From positions 186,001-250,000 of the forward strand of contig WBMV01000470.1 of NCBI GenBank assembly GCA_013396655.1: 64,000 nt of DNA, in the 5' to 3' direction. Below, in pieces: positions 13,775 through 26,800 of the stretch. The notes beneath the pieces were generated by a model. That model was not told where the DNA came from. It made no database searches and worked only from the letters and a program-made list of their open reading frames with translations. Numbering within the stretch: position 1 is the first letter of the stretch; the number at the start of each line of letters is the position of its first letter. The position numbers and the translations under genes are program-made. Source of the stretch: Campylorhamphus procurvoides (Eukaryota; Chordata; Aves; Passeriformes; Dendrocolaptidae).

Positions 13775-14400
13775 AATTTTGTTTGAAATAATTTGGAGGG
13801 GCGGAGTCCTCAGAGAGATGTTTCCTCTCTCAGATTCAAAACTCCTGATTTCTCCAATGCAGAGAGAGAGATGAAATACACCAAATGTAAGTGAAAAAAT
13901 ACCTCTTTACCCAGAAGAATGCTAATAATACTGATAAACCTGGGTTAAACCAGCTGATGAGGAGAAACTTCTTAAGCCCTGCCCACTGGACCAAACTGAG
14001 ATGGCAGCAGCCCTCCCAGACCTGGAAAAAACACTTTTAGCCACAGTACAGAGACAAGATGGACACCCTACCATGTGATTCACCACCCCCATGCCCAGAA
14101 AACCTGGCAGGGATGGTTGGTTGGAGAGTCAATGCTGGCAGGAGACAGCAGATAGCTGGAACTCAATACTGGCAAATGCTTGCGTGGTGCTGGAGTGAGG
14201 CTGCAGTGCTGGTACAGGCAGTCAGAGCAGGGCTGTGGATCCCCTAGGAGACTGGAAGGACCCACAAACACCTGTAGGATCCAGGGATGAGACTTGGTTG
14301 TTGCAATTTCAATGTTCATTAGTCGAAGTGGTGGTTGTTGTCCTGCCAAAGTGGTGGTAGCAGTCTGGGTCTGGCGAGGTGGTAGTGGAAGCCCCAGGTG
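13775..14400. mobile_element. Unidentified insertion of about 626 bp inside a CR1 copy
   Basis: This block separates two parts of one CR1 that are contiguous in normal CR1 copies. The flanks carry a similar short sequence, GGAAGGACTGGAAC (13758-13771) on the left and TGAAAGGATTGGAAG (14399-14413) on the right. That fits either a target-site duplication or a duplicated edge. The block is not CR1-like and I do not recognise it. It could be a solo LTR, another transposon or a duplicated genomic segment. Opposite-strand open frames of 62 and 126 codons here have no known domain. Calling it mobile is inference from its position. Confidence 0.5.
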
Positions 14401-14578
14401 AAAGGATTGGAAGGGCTTGGCCAGGGATGTGGTGTACTTACCATCCCTGGAAGTTTTCAAGTAAAAACTGAATATGCTATGGTTTAGTTGACAAGGCGAT
14501 GTTTGGTCAGAGTTTGGACTTGATGATCTTGCAAATCTTTTCCAACCATAATGATTCTGTGATTCTATGAATTAATGT
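14401..14578 (+). mobile_element. CR1 LINE, 3' part of the split copy
   Basis: It resumes the element broken at 13774 with CCAGGGATGTGGTG and ACCATCCCTGGAAG, then GGACTTGATGATCTTGCAAA, and ends with the tail AATGATTCTGTGATTCTATG. That tail is the hallmark of a bird CR1 3' terminus, so the + orientation and the 3' boundary are secure. Confidence 0.93.
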
Positions 14579-16583
14579 AAAAAATTGGTCTCAGTCCATG
14601 AGCTGTTGGGCTGTATGCCGTAATGCTGGCATTAGCTCCTGTCTATAAATACGCTTGTCTTGGCTGTACATGGGATTTAAATGGGAGATGTTTGGTCATT
14701 GTTTAGTTGGCACTCAAATGTGGAAGCCAGCCAGTTTGAGTGAAACATAGGATGCTTGTTAGGGCAAACTAGAAATGTGCCAAGTCTTGTATCTGATGGC
14801 GTCAGGAAGGCGGTTGTTTCAGCTGCCATTCACTGGTGATTTTGCAGAAAAATTAGTATAGAGTGTTTCCAAATCAGTTACGCTCTTCAGGAGATGCCAA
14901 TGTTTGGTAAACTCGTACCCTTGGTTTTTGTCTGGTATTCATTTTGTAGTTATATGAGTGTATGTTGCTAGAAAAAGTGGTGGAATTTGGGATAACTGTG
15001 TCCCACAGTCAGTTTTCATCTCTTTGGTACTGTTCTTGTCCAGACATGTGCCTGACTTACTTGTGTTTTACCACTGTGTTTTATAAAACCGGGGTGATAT
15101 GTTCTAGCTCACAGGAAATACCACCAGGCTGAATCAGTCTCGTTTAAATGCTCTGTTCAGGCTCATGCACTGAGAGTGTCCCAGGAGTGCGACATGTACA
15201 GGCTGGGACTGGTGCTGATGGCTCTTAGTTTTCTGGAATGCATATGAACTGTATTTATGTACAAAAACATCTTTGCATACATATGGCCAACAGAACAATT
15301 TATTCCTGAAAAACAGCTAAGCTGTTACTGATACTTGCTGATTCTGACCTAGGAGGTCTTCTCTAGGCCCAAATTAGAGTTTTCTTTGGGCTTGTTTGTG
15401 CCTGTGACATCATTTTTGCAGACTGTAGGCTTTGCAATAATGCCAAGTATGAAACAGCATCTTGTGAAGAATTATTTTTGCACAGCTAATTATACTGTTT
15501 TAAATAAAAAAACATTCTGTATTCATTTTCGGTGCACTCTTCGTTAAAGTTTCTCATCAGTTAATTTTATGTGCATATCAGCCCTGGTAGTAAATACTTT
15601 CTTAAACTATTACTGCAACTTGTGAAAAAACCTTGGCTTTTTGTTTCACCTGTTTATATGATGTTGATGTGGTGATGATGATGTCAGGCACTTTTCCACC
15701 TCTTTACACAATGGCTCTGCTGGATGTGAACTCTGAAGAACTGTTTTGGAGACATGTGTTTTCTTCTGGTTAATATGTCCTAGGTTTTCCTCACAGATCT
15801 TAAGAGAGGCCTTATAATTTTTTGTCAAATGCCCTTCTGGTAATCTTCTTAAAAGGTTAGCTGCTTGGAATTAGCAGTAAATAAAATATATTGATAATGA
15901 CTCAAATTCTGTACTTTTTTTGGGATGCACTTTGTAGGTATCATATGAAATTTGATTTCTGCAAGCATTGCAAACAATTAGAAGATAGAAATGGTTGCAC
16001 AAGATAAGAAATGTGGGGACCAAATTTCCGACATGTTGGGCAGGTGCTGTTCATGTTTTGTTTTCCAAACTGTGGTTTTAGGAATGTGAAAGGTGATGTC
16101 CCTGCTGAATAAAATGTACACCTGGAATTGAGGAATTTCTGTTCTGTTTTAGTTTTCTGGAGTCACTTGCATGGGCTTTTAGTCTCCTAATAGCCTGTTA
16201 CAGGCACTATATTCCATCATGAAACACTGGGTTGCCTGGGAAAGCTAAGTAATATAATTTGGACATTTGTGTGGAAATGCAAGCATACTATCAAATAATT
16301 TTGTATTAGAGCTTATCTGTCCAAGACAGTAGGTAGATGAAACAGATGCCTTGGTAGGTTTGTAGTCTCTACCCTAGATTTCTGTCCATAGCAATTCATG
16401 TCTGTGTCCTGTTAGCACTGGAGTGAAATTGCAGAGTTGCAGTGGTGTGACAGCAGTCCCAGTTATTGAGGAGCAAACATAATTGTGTTTGTGATATCTT
16501 CATTTCTAAGCTGAGTGGCAATTGATTCTGCCAGGATTTGCCAGGTTACGCTATTTGTTGACTAGGTACAAAAGACTAGGTAA

Positions 16584-16620
16584 TTTTTTCTTTTTTCTTT
16601 TTTTTTTCTTTTCTTCTTAG
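16584..16620 (+). repeat. Pyrimidine-rich tract ending in TTAG
   Basis: A T/C-only run of about 35 bases followed by AG at 16619-16620. It resembles a strong 3' splice-site tract, but no convincing donor or open exon follows it. It is best read as low-complexity sequence. Confidence 0.7.
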
Positions 16621-17848
16621 TGGTAATGCAAACATAAAGTTGCAAGACCTTTGCATACAAGCACTTTTTTTCATGGTCTTTTAGAATATTTTTTTCCACT
16701 TCCCTTGATTTGTAGAGACCTTTGCAGTGTGCTAGTGAAAATGCAGACTTCTGGCACATTAACACTGTTTGATTTTCATAATTCTTTTTTCTGCAGGCAT
16801 GCTTAGGAGTGGCTTACAGATCACCAGGTGGTCCAGGGCTGAAGCTGAAAGCCCACTGTTTTAGACATTATTTTCTTGAGTAGTTCAGTGCTCTGTGGTT
16901 TTGCCAAATGTCTGAAATTTTGCTATGGGGAGAACAGAGTATACAAACAGAGAAAATAGGGGGCTATCTTAGTATGTTTTCACAAGATGATCAGCATACA
17001 CATGTATGTCAAATCCAAGGATTTAAAAAAGTGTTTGATCACTATAGTATTGAAAAGGTCATAATACAGTGTGCAAACATGTAGCTAATCGTGTACACAT
17101 GCCAAAATGTATTGCTGCAGATTTCCAAGTACTGGCTTTATTATTACAGAAGGTGGACTTAGCATGAACTCTGAAAGATGCCTTACGGGAGGAAGCCAAA
17201 TACTTGAGGACCTTCAGAAGCTCATGCTGCACACAAAAGTTCAAACTCCTGCTCTCAAAGACTTTATATTCTTTTGACTTATTTTGTACATTATTGACAC
17301 AGAAAAGAGAACAGAATTTATTGATGGAAAAATGAAAACCTTCTTTTTCATAAATTCACTATAGCATTTTTCCTGAATGTATGCCAGTGTTTGGTACTTG
17401 TTTTCCTTCAATTTTTGACTAAAAGAGTAAATCTGGCACTAGGATTGAATTTACCTAGTAAAATGTTGAAAGTATGTCATCCAAGTCCTATATTTTCCTT
17501 TTTGGCACCTTAAAATAAAAAAGAATATTGTGCATGTTTTACATAAAAGTGGTATCAGAAATGGAGTAATTCAAGGCTTTTTATTTCAATTTTTATTCCA
17601 GGAAAATTACCAGGGTCCAATAAATAGTCAGTAGGGAGAATTATACTGGAAAAGCAAGTGAAAGTATCATATTTAATGCTCTCCATATAGTGTTTTCTAC
17701 ACTATATTTTGTCTTGAATGCCCCTCAAGTCCCTGTTTGCCAACTTTGACTGGCTAGTAGGCAAACCCTCTGAGCGGTGATCAGGCTGTGTGGACACATC
17801 ATGGCTCTCTCTGTTGGCTTCAGTTTTAACTTCTTAACCTACATCTAA

Positions 17849-17870
17849 AGATCTTTTGAAGATCTCTTGA
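17849..17870. repeat. 11-bp tandem pair
   Basis: AGATCTTTTGA is followed directly by AGATCTCTTGA, with one mismatch. A minimal tandem duplication in intronic sequence. Confidence 0.7.
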
Positions 17871-20800
17871 ACAGTGCATTGCTACAAGCTGTATCTTGGG
17901 AAGCAGAATGTGAATTACATTTTGTCATCTTGCATGGACTCAGGATAATTACACACTACTTTCCTAGAGATGTGAAGGTTCTAGATGCTTTCCTTTGTCC
18001 TTGCACCATCCTTGATGGTGTATGTGTTGTTTAGTAATAGTAGATTTCAACCTTTGTTTTACAGCTCTCAGCGTATTTTTTTTAATTTGTAGAGAAACTA
18101 AAGAACCATTGGTTTAATAAAAACATTTTTAATAGTTATGCACACTAATGCACTTGCTTTTATTGTGGTATTAATGACACATAACCACTACTGAATTTGT
18201 CAGCCCCAGTCAACCATAAAGATAAACTGAGGAGCTGTGATTTTTAGCAGAACATTTTGAAATATAAGCAAACTGGAAAAATGACTGTTATTACCAATCA
18301 TACTTCTCAGAGCAGAATTGGTATAAAACTATACTTTAATATAGAAAATCCCATTGTGGATCATATGTGAACATTTCTAAGTGGTATCTGCATCTGTTGT
18401 GTTTTTCTACTAGCAACATTTACTTCACAAGTGCTTTTTTGTTGTTCATGTGTGTACTTTTAGTTTCAGTAAGTGAGCAAGGTCAAATCATATTGCTGTT
18501 CTGGGAGCAATATTTTTTAATTGTTTATCTGCGTTTTTTTGGTGGGTGAGCAAGAAAGTCTATTAAAGTATAGAATAACAGTTTAAATTAGAGTGCAGTT
18601 CTTCTGTTAGGTACTGTAGGAGGCATACCCTTATGGTAAGAGGTACTTGTTAGGTATTCTGGGAGACTGTATCATTCCTTTGTTGAGCCATTTTCTTCCA
18701 CAGTGATTCTATGTTGGTACCATATAATGAGCAGCAATCCTGTCCTTCTCCCTGCTATACTAAGCTGAAATATAACATGAACCTGTGGGGGTTTTATTGC
18801 TGCATTATTCCTTTTACAGCTTGGTCCATTAAGAGCAGTCAAGCAATAACCAGGCAACAGTACATGCAAAGGCAGTTGGCTTCTGCCAAGGATTTGAACA
18901 TTTTAAATCTTGCTTTGAAATTGCCATAGTTATGTTTTCCATAAATGTAGAATGACAGATCTCCAAACTTGAGAGAAAAACCTTTCATATGGTTAACCAA
19001 AACTATCACTCATGTAAGGCCTCCAGACATTATTGACCTCTGGAAGCCATGATTTGCACCAACAGTGGAAGGTGTCTGGACCATTAACCCTTCTGTCATG
19101 GTGTGCTGAAGCCACCTGCTCACCTGTAGCAGCCTGGTGCTGGTGTTAAGTGGTGAGCTTGAAGACAGTTTGGTTCTCCCCATTGTACTTCCCAGCACAG
19201 GCATTTGTTTGTGATCCTGACAGATTTGTGCATGTGCAGCATGTTTGCTGCTGCAGGTGTCATCCCTGTAGGAACCTAAGATGAGGGAGCACTGGGTAAT
19301 CCAGTAGTTGCAAGAGACAATGTAGTTCTTTTGTTGAAGGAGGATGAACAGACAGATCGACCCTGTGCTAACATCACTTCCAAAGGTCTGATATTTATGC
19401 AACTCATTAAAAATAAAATGCACATTTATGTTGGTGGAAGACTGATGAGGGAAGGATTGATGTGTCCAGAAGTCTGTCTTTTCTGAGAATATTTGTGTTA
19501 GGCTATTAAGTAGTTTATCGTTCTCTATAAGCCTTGTTTCTGTAAATTTACCTGAGTTGTATATGCCCATGCTATGACTTTTCCTGGTTTCTTTGGTTTG
19601 TCGGTAAGCCTTTATATCCACTCTTGTGTTTCTCAGTGCAAAATCAATTTACTTTTAGGGGAAATCAGTTGGGCCAGAGGTAAGCAAGTGGTAGAAAAGT
19701 TTAATTTGGTGAGCTTTGATGATACTGTGTTGCTGTTTATGGCCTGAAGCAAACATCATTCAACTTAATAAGTCTCATTCAAGTGTATCGAGTGGGATGT
19801 GGTTATTTCCTGTTTTGTTCTTTTAGAGACATGCAGAGTTCAATGTGTCAAATCACATCTAAATTTAGGGCGACAGTTCTTGAATAAAAAGTATTTTTTC
19901 CTTTGGACATTCAAATATTTCATGGTTATCTTGTATTCATTCACTTTTCTTTTGCATTTTGTATAATATGCTGCTTTCTCACTGGATTTCTTGTTAATTT
20001 TCTGTTATTAAATTGCTACACTGAGATTAAAATCTATTCTTTAACTCAAAGATACATTTATGTGATACTTCTTTTGTATTTTAATATAGCCCATATTGTA
20101 AGATGAAAAAATAGTTGTTTTTTACCATATTAAAAAATGCCTAGTAATAGCAGAGTCAGTGATGGGTAGTGGTGTTAGTAATTGACAAATAACATTTCAA
20201 CAGGTACAAGAGTATCTGTGAATTGTGAAATGAAATAGTTTCTTCTTAACAAAATGACTGGACGTATTATTTCCAGGGTGAGGGAGCAATAAAAAGGGGA
20301 GACAAGGTATATTAATAACTTATGAAAGTCATCGCTCACAGAAACGTTGCTATTTTTGATTGTGTATTACAATCAATACATCAGATTTCTGTTTTCAGAC
20401 TTTTTATTCTTGCCATTTTGCCCTGTGTTTATCCGACAGTTGAAATCATTCATCTAGGAAGGATGGATATTTACAGACTATTTGACTAGACTGCATCAAT
20501 GGGATTTCCATTTGACTTGCTTGCAGTGCAATACTGAAAGCTTTTTCAATATTTTTCTTGAAGTTCCTGACTCTGTTTATCTGTGATAAGACAGTTTTGA
20601 TTGTTTTCTAGCAGATCTGCAAAAGACAATTTGACTAGCTAGGAAATGGTATGCCTAGAACAAATAGGGGATTTGAAAAAAATTTCTTGGTTTTTAGTAA
20701 TCTTAAACTTTCAAAAGGCAAAAAAAAAAATCCGAGAAAAAAAAGTGGACTGAATTAAAATGCCCAATTCAGTGGAAGATGGTGAAACAACAGCAGGAAA

Positions 20801-23800
20801 ACCCTTTTATTTTTTTTTTTTTGGAGAAATTTAGAAATAGTTGAATTTCTTTTAACATTTCCTTTTATGCAGTGGGCTTATCTACACATATAGTTACTCG
20901 TATTTATTTCTTACCTTTAAACATGTTTGTTCTGGAGCAGGATGGCAGCTTAGATTGCTGCTAACTGTATCTGTAAAGTGGATACAGTAAAATAAAAACA
21001 AAAGCCAATGATTTTTCTAGAACCAGTATGTCACACAAAGAGCCATTCAGAAACTCCTGTTGAGCTTTAAGTAGACTCCTGTGTCAAATCTGAGCAATAA
21101 GGAGCTTGACTATAGATGAAGGCTCATCAGTTTTCTCCAAGTAAATGAAGCCGTTTATATGTTTTATTACTTTAGGATTGAAATACCAAATTGTTCTGTT
21201 GGGGAGAGGGAGGACAGAAATTTCATGCTTCAAATTAAGAGATTCTAGGATGTGAAATACACAGTGGGTCTTTCTCAGGAAATTTTTTTGCTTATCTGAA
21301 GAATTATTTATTACAAATTCAGCAGCCTCTGTTATAAATTATAATCATCTTTTTATTTTTTTTATTTAGCTCTTTTCTATCATTTCTCTGTCTTTTCAAA
21401 GTGTTTCCTGTAATAAAGAAGCCACCTCACATACTGGCTGATGTGTGTGATGGAAACTATGCTAACATTTTGGTGTAAGGATATATACAACAAGTATTTC
21501 TTCAGGATCACAGAAATTTGAAAAAAAAATCAGAATGAATGTTTTTTGTTTGGTCATCACTTTGCTCGTTGTCATGTCTTCTACTAGCATTGACAAAAAT
21601 TGCAGCAAGGTACAGTTGCTCCTTATAAGTAGCATTTCAGGGACTAAGACTACTTGGATCTCATCATGGAGGAAAAATACTAAGGAAGTGTTGGGGGATG
21701 GTGAAGTTGAAGACCTGTGCTCATTCAAGTAGTGACAAGGAGAGTTTTGAAACTCTTGAAGTTCATTTTCTGCCACATCCGTGTCTCTTATGCCAGTACA
21801 AAGAGGAAAAAAAAGAAAGAATACAATGTTTGCTTCCAGACTAGTGCCTTAGTGGGTAGAGAATAATTCTGGAGAATTGCAGGGCAGAAATAGATTAGTG
21901 TTAAGATTTTACCCATACGTTGCTCCGCCTGTATTGAAAATCTCATCCTGAGGATGTAAGAAAATTATTGAGGCCTTTCTGTGCCTACCGGTAGTAGTGT
22001 TTACCCTAAACAGAAATAGATTTCCACTTGCTACATGGCTTTCAGTGTGACTATTGTTTTTATGGAGACTATTTTATACTTCCATCAATGCTAGCAGGAT
22101 TAAGCTACTACTGAGCCTTCATTTTGGAAGATTTCAAGGGTCCTTTTCACTTCAGCTTTTCAAAACTGCTTGATGTGTGAATTTTCATAGTCTAGTTTTG
22201 CATCTATTTAACCTTCCACACAAGTTAGGTATTTCCTGAAAGAGTCAGTACACAGTATTTAGCTCTCTGGCTCATGACACTTGTCTTTTTGGAGAAAGTC
22301 TTCCTTAGCATTTCAGAAAGAAAGGAGTTTGTAAGAGACATGTTACTCAGAAAGCCAAACTGTCAGCTCAGGCAATCTTTGCTTCCTCACAAGGGACTTT
22401 TACAGGGTTGTGTCTTCCAGGTGACTGGTGAAGGAGATCCTTCCCCAGGGGGCCTCCTATTCTACCTGCCTTTTGAATCCCCTCATCCTGGGAGCTGCAG
22501 AAAGGAGGTGTTGCTGCAAGGACTGTGCAGTGCCATCGGTTCCTTCCTCCTGAATTGTGTTTCTCATTGTCAGGACACTGCTGTTCCTGCTCTGAAGTAG
22601 CTCTAAGTGTCTCGTGTTTGCTTCTGGGTGACCACATGCTCCCACTGCTCCTGCAGCCTCCGTGTCCCTGTGGGAGCCGCGTAGGCTGCCATAGGGTGTG
22701 CTCCACGTAGATGCACACTGGCAGTCAAACCCCCTCTAGCCAGTGTCTTCAACATGATAGAACCTTCTTGCAAATAGAGCCAGCTGGGGAGGACACACAG
22801 GGCCGCCTTCCCACTGGTCTGACAAAGGGCAGAAGGCGTCTGAGAAATGTTAATGGCATCTTTCCTTGCAGAGCTTTCTGAAGCCTGAAGACCTCTTTGA
22901 AACCAAACTATCTCTCCTGTTGCAGATGAGGAACTTACTGGTGCTGATTCATTTACTTTATCATTAGACAGAGTCCATTAGTCACCTCCCTGTCCTGAGG
23001 GCAAGAGTGGGAAGCTGCCAGGTACTGGGACCTCGACTCAGCTGTAGGTGCAGCCTGGTGGTGTGTGTGGATCACCGTCTACACAGAGGCTAGTCTTTGG
23101 TACAGACCTCATCCCCTGCTGTTTTAATTAGATCTACTTTTAAGTCTAATATTCTTCTGGTGGGAGGGACAAAAAAGGGCATTTTATTAGGTTAGAGCAT
23201 GAAAGTGTCATCTATCATGCTGCTCTACTAAAATGGAATTATCAGATTTTTAATGTTGCCGTATCTGGCCTGTCTTCTGAAACATGGTATAGTTTTATAG
23301 TCCCTGTTCTTGGACACGTGAAGACTGAGTGGAATGAGCATTCTTCGTAAATATAAGATAGATTTGAAGCAATTCAGTTTATTAATTGTACATTTGTATA
23401 TATGAGGTCACCCTGATTATAGAGTGGACCAGTAATACTTCTCTTGCTTTTTTTCTTTTCACATGTAAGGTTTGGGGGAAAAAAATGGGAATTATAACCC
23501 ATTGTGAAAATAGATTTTTCTGTCTTTGCATGCAGTTCTACCTTTTAATCCGTTTTCCTTCAGGGTGCTTTCATGCTCTGCCTCTATTTGTAACTGCCAC
23601 TTTTTTTGGGCTGGATGTTGCTTCTCCACGCTCTGAAGCTGCCCTTCTCTCTCTTCTTCCAAGAAGCCTGCAGTGGAGGAGGTGGCATAACCATGAGCAT
23701 GCCAGTCCCATGTGAGAAGCGTATGACTTCATCTGGAGATACAAGGAGGGCTGTAAATAAATGTCCTCATTTCCCCCCTTTAGAACTTTAGGACCCAACA

Positions 23801-26800
23801 CTATGTGTGTGCTGATTTCTGAACAGTAGGAGAGATAGGTGCATAATATAGAAGCAAACCCATCGTCTTAGTGTCTAGAATAACCTTAACTGAACCTTGC
23901 AGAAGTATTTCTAGGAATCCTTGAGTAACATCTATGTTTCTTCAAGAACTAACTGCATTTTAAAAATTATTATAAATATCTAATTTCTATGTAGTCTTGG
24001 GGAAATATTGTTAATATCATTACTTATGAGTTTCTGAAATCCAGTGTACATTTCTTTAATTTAATTTGGATTTTCCTGACTTGGTTCATTAAAGTCCCTG
24101 AGAGAGATTTACAGCAAAATTAATTATATCAATGGTTAGATTGCTTAAGTAACTCAAAGAACTGAGTTTTGAATAGTTTGAAAGATGCTATTTAGATAGT
24201 ATGCTTGTGTTTCATGAAATAAGATCTAAATCCTACAGATTCTCATCCAAGATGGCTTTCAGAAGTAATGACCTCTGTCAAGGACCATGGAAATTACTAC
24301 TGTACAAATACATTATTTAAAAAAAAATCTAGTTGCAGAATATTGGAGATCATACGTAAAGAAAAATAATAATAAGTACTTTAATAAAAAATATTCACAA
24401 ATACACTTCAGTGGAAAGTGTTAATTTTTGTGAAAAGAAAAAAATGAAACTCCGTGGATCAAATGGTGGTATTTTGTCTCACTATGAAAAAAACTGTTCA
24501 GAAAAGCTAATTCAAGTTCTGCAGTTGAATTTTATCCTCACACATCCTCCCCTCCCATGCCTTTGGTTACTTTTACTTTCCTTGTACATTTTTCACTGAA
24601 AATCACCATAAAGCCATAGATTTGGGGTTTGGTATTCTTACTTGACTCCTATCCCTCCCTGCTCCTTTCTGTGTAGACCCATAGAAATATGAATTGTAAT
24701 ATGTGTGATGAAGTACCTGGTTTGAAAGGTGTGATGCAATTACAGTAACAGAACTTCTGGCTTTTAGAGAAAGACTCCCAATTGTGTCATAGAAAGTGAA
24801 CAGGTAAACCTTATTTGCAAAGTACTTTGATATATTAAAAAGGTTTTAAAATCTTATTTAGGTCTCTGTTTTTTTTTTCCCAGAAAGGAGCATAAACTAT
24901 AATATGATTTAACGTAATGAAAAACAGGATCCCTTAGAAAACGAAACATAACAGTGTTGTGCGCTTGCCGTTTTATTTTTACTCCAAACAGTTAAGAGCT
25001 AAAAAAAAACTATCACTTTGCAGATCAGGAGAACATACTTGATGATCCTACCATTTTGTGACTGCAAAACTTACATTTTCACAGAAGGGGGTGCCTCCCT
25101 TACCCCAAACGTGTCTTGAAGTGCAGAGAAACCCATCAAAGTTCACAGCAGCTCTTTATTACTTTTGTCAGTGTTTACACTGTGCACTGAGACTTTGCAG
25201 AAAAGCCAAGAGAGACTTGCAGGAGGAATGAGATGAACACATTGTAAGTGGCCTGTTTCTGGAAGTAACGAGAGCTCTGAAAGAAACCTGTGTGGTTCAC
25301 CTACATTGTGAGAGAATGAGATTGAATATTAATTCCCTTGCACTGTTACAGAGCGGGAACTGACTATAATAAAATACTGTGAACTTTCAAGGTGATACTT
25401 TGAATGACACTTGCACCTGGGTGATGATACTCACTGTCAGAAGCCATTATCCAGGACCCTTTCAGAGTTTCTGTAACTCAGAAAAAGAAGCAATGCAAAC
25501 ATTTACTTTATTGGTAGAAGTAAATAGTCTTTCAGTTTGAAAATACAGTGGAGTCCTTTGAACTACATAGGGTCCTTAAGGTTATTCCCAAGGAGATCAC
25601 ATATGCTGGATGTCCAGGCTCGTTTGTATTGATATCAGAGGTTTGTATTGATAAACTTGATGCAAATCGTTGTAGAAAAAATAGAGGAAAACCTGCTAGG
25701 TTTATAATTTGGAAATTTTGGGTTGAAATGCACTATTTGAAAAGAACAGATTTGATCAGGTCTGAACAAGTGGCGTAAATAGCACTATATTCAAGAGTCT
25801 GGATTTAAATAATTCTAAATCTAATACATTCAAAACATTTGTATAAAGTACCTGTATTATAAATGTATATTTAATTTAGGCTAAAGAGTCTAAACATAAA
25901 GATCATGTGTGTGTGGCTTAGGATGTCCTTGAGCTGCAAATCACTAGAGAATGGAGATAGGAAATATTTTTGCCCTGTTCTTTTGGCATCTGCTGTTGAA
26001 GCTTGTTAGAGGCAGAATACTGGAGTGGTCAGATCCAGGACATCTGTGTGTTTGGTAGGTGTCTGTGTGTCTGGTTTTTGCAGGGGTAATGTGTATGCAT
26101 GTTTGTTTCTTTATTTCATTGTTTGTTTTTAATTTATTTAGTAAATGCTTGATTTTCCAGAAACATTTGAGAATTGCTTTTCCACATGGGCCTCTCTTTA
26201 ATATACATAGAAGGTATCTGTGGACTTATCTACTCAAGTGTCAAAATGGCCTGCTGCTGAGTGCTATTACATAGTTAATTTGTTTTAATGCCAGTTTTAT
26301 GTGCATGCTATCTAGGGCTGTGATTTCATGATCAGTATTGATCCCTCTGGATGACTCTAGGAAGTGACGATGCTCAGAGGAACCCACTGGAGACAATTGT
26401 CACTTTGGCAGCTGGTGGCTGCACGTGAGTGGCGGGGACTGCCTGGCACCAGTCCCTGGGAGCCACTTACACTGAGATTGGCCCCATATCATACTGGATG
26501 CTCAAGTTATAATAAGTACAGTTTCCAGTGCAGTTCTCCCACTGGTGTTCTGGGAGAGATGAGATCTCACTGATCCTGACTTTCCAGTTTTTGCCACCAC
26601 TTGAGTGTGCAGGAAAAATATCTCCTTTTTTTTCCACTGTTGCTCCATCAATTCTATGCTTTTCAATTATTATGCAGAGTAGATTGTGCTGTCTGTTTAT
26701 AAGTGAGCCTAGTTAAAGTGAGCGATCTTTGTATATGGAACATTTCAGCCATGGTATTTTGTTGTTGGCTTTTTCGTAAGTGCAGCAGGAAAGAGATTTG

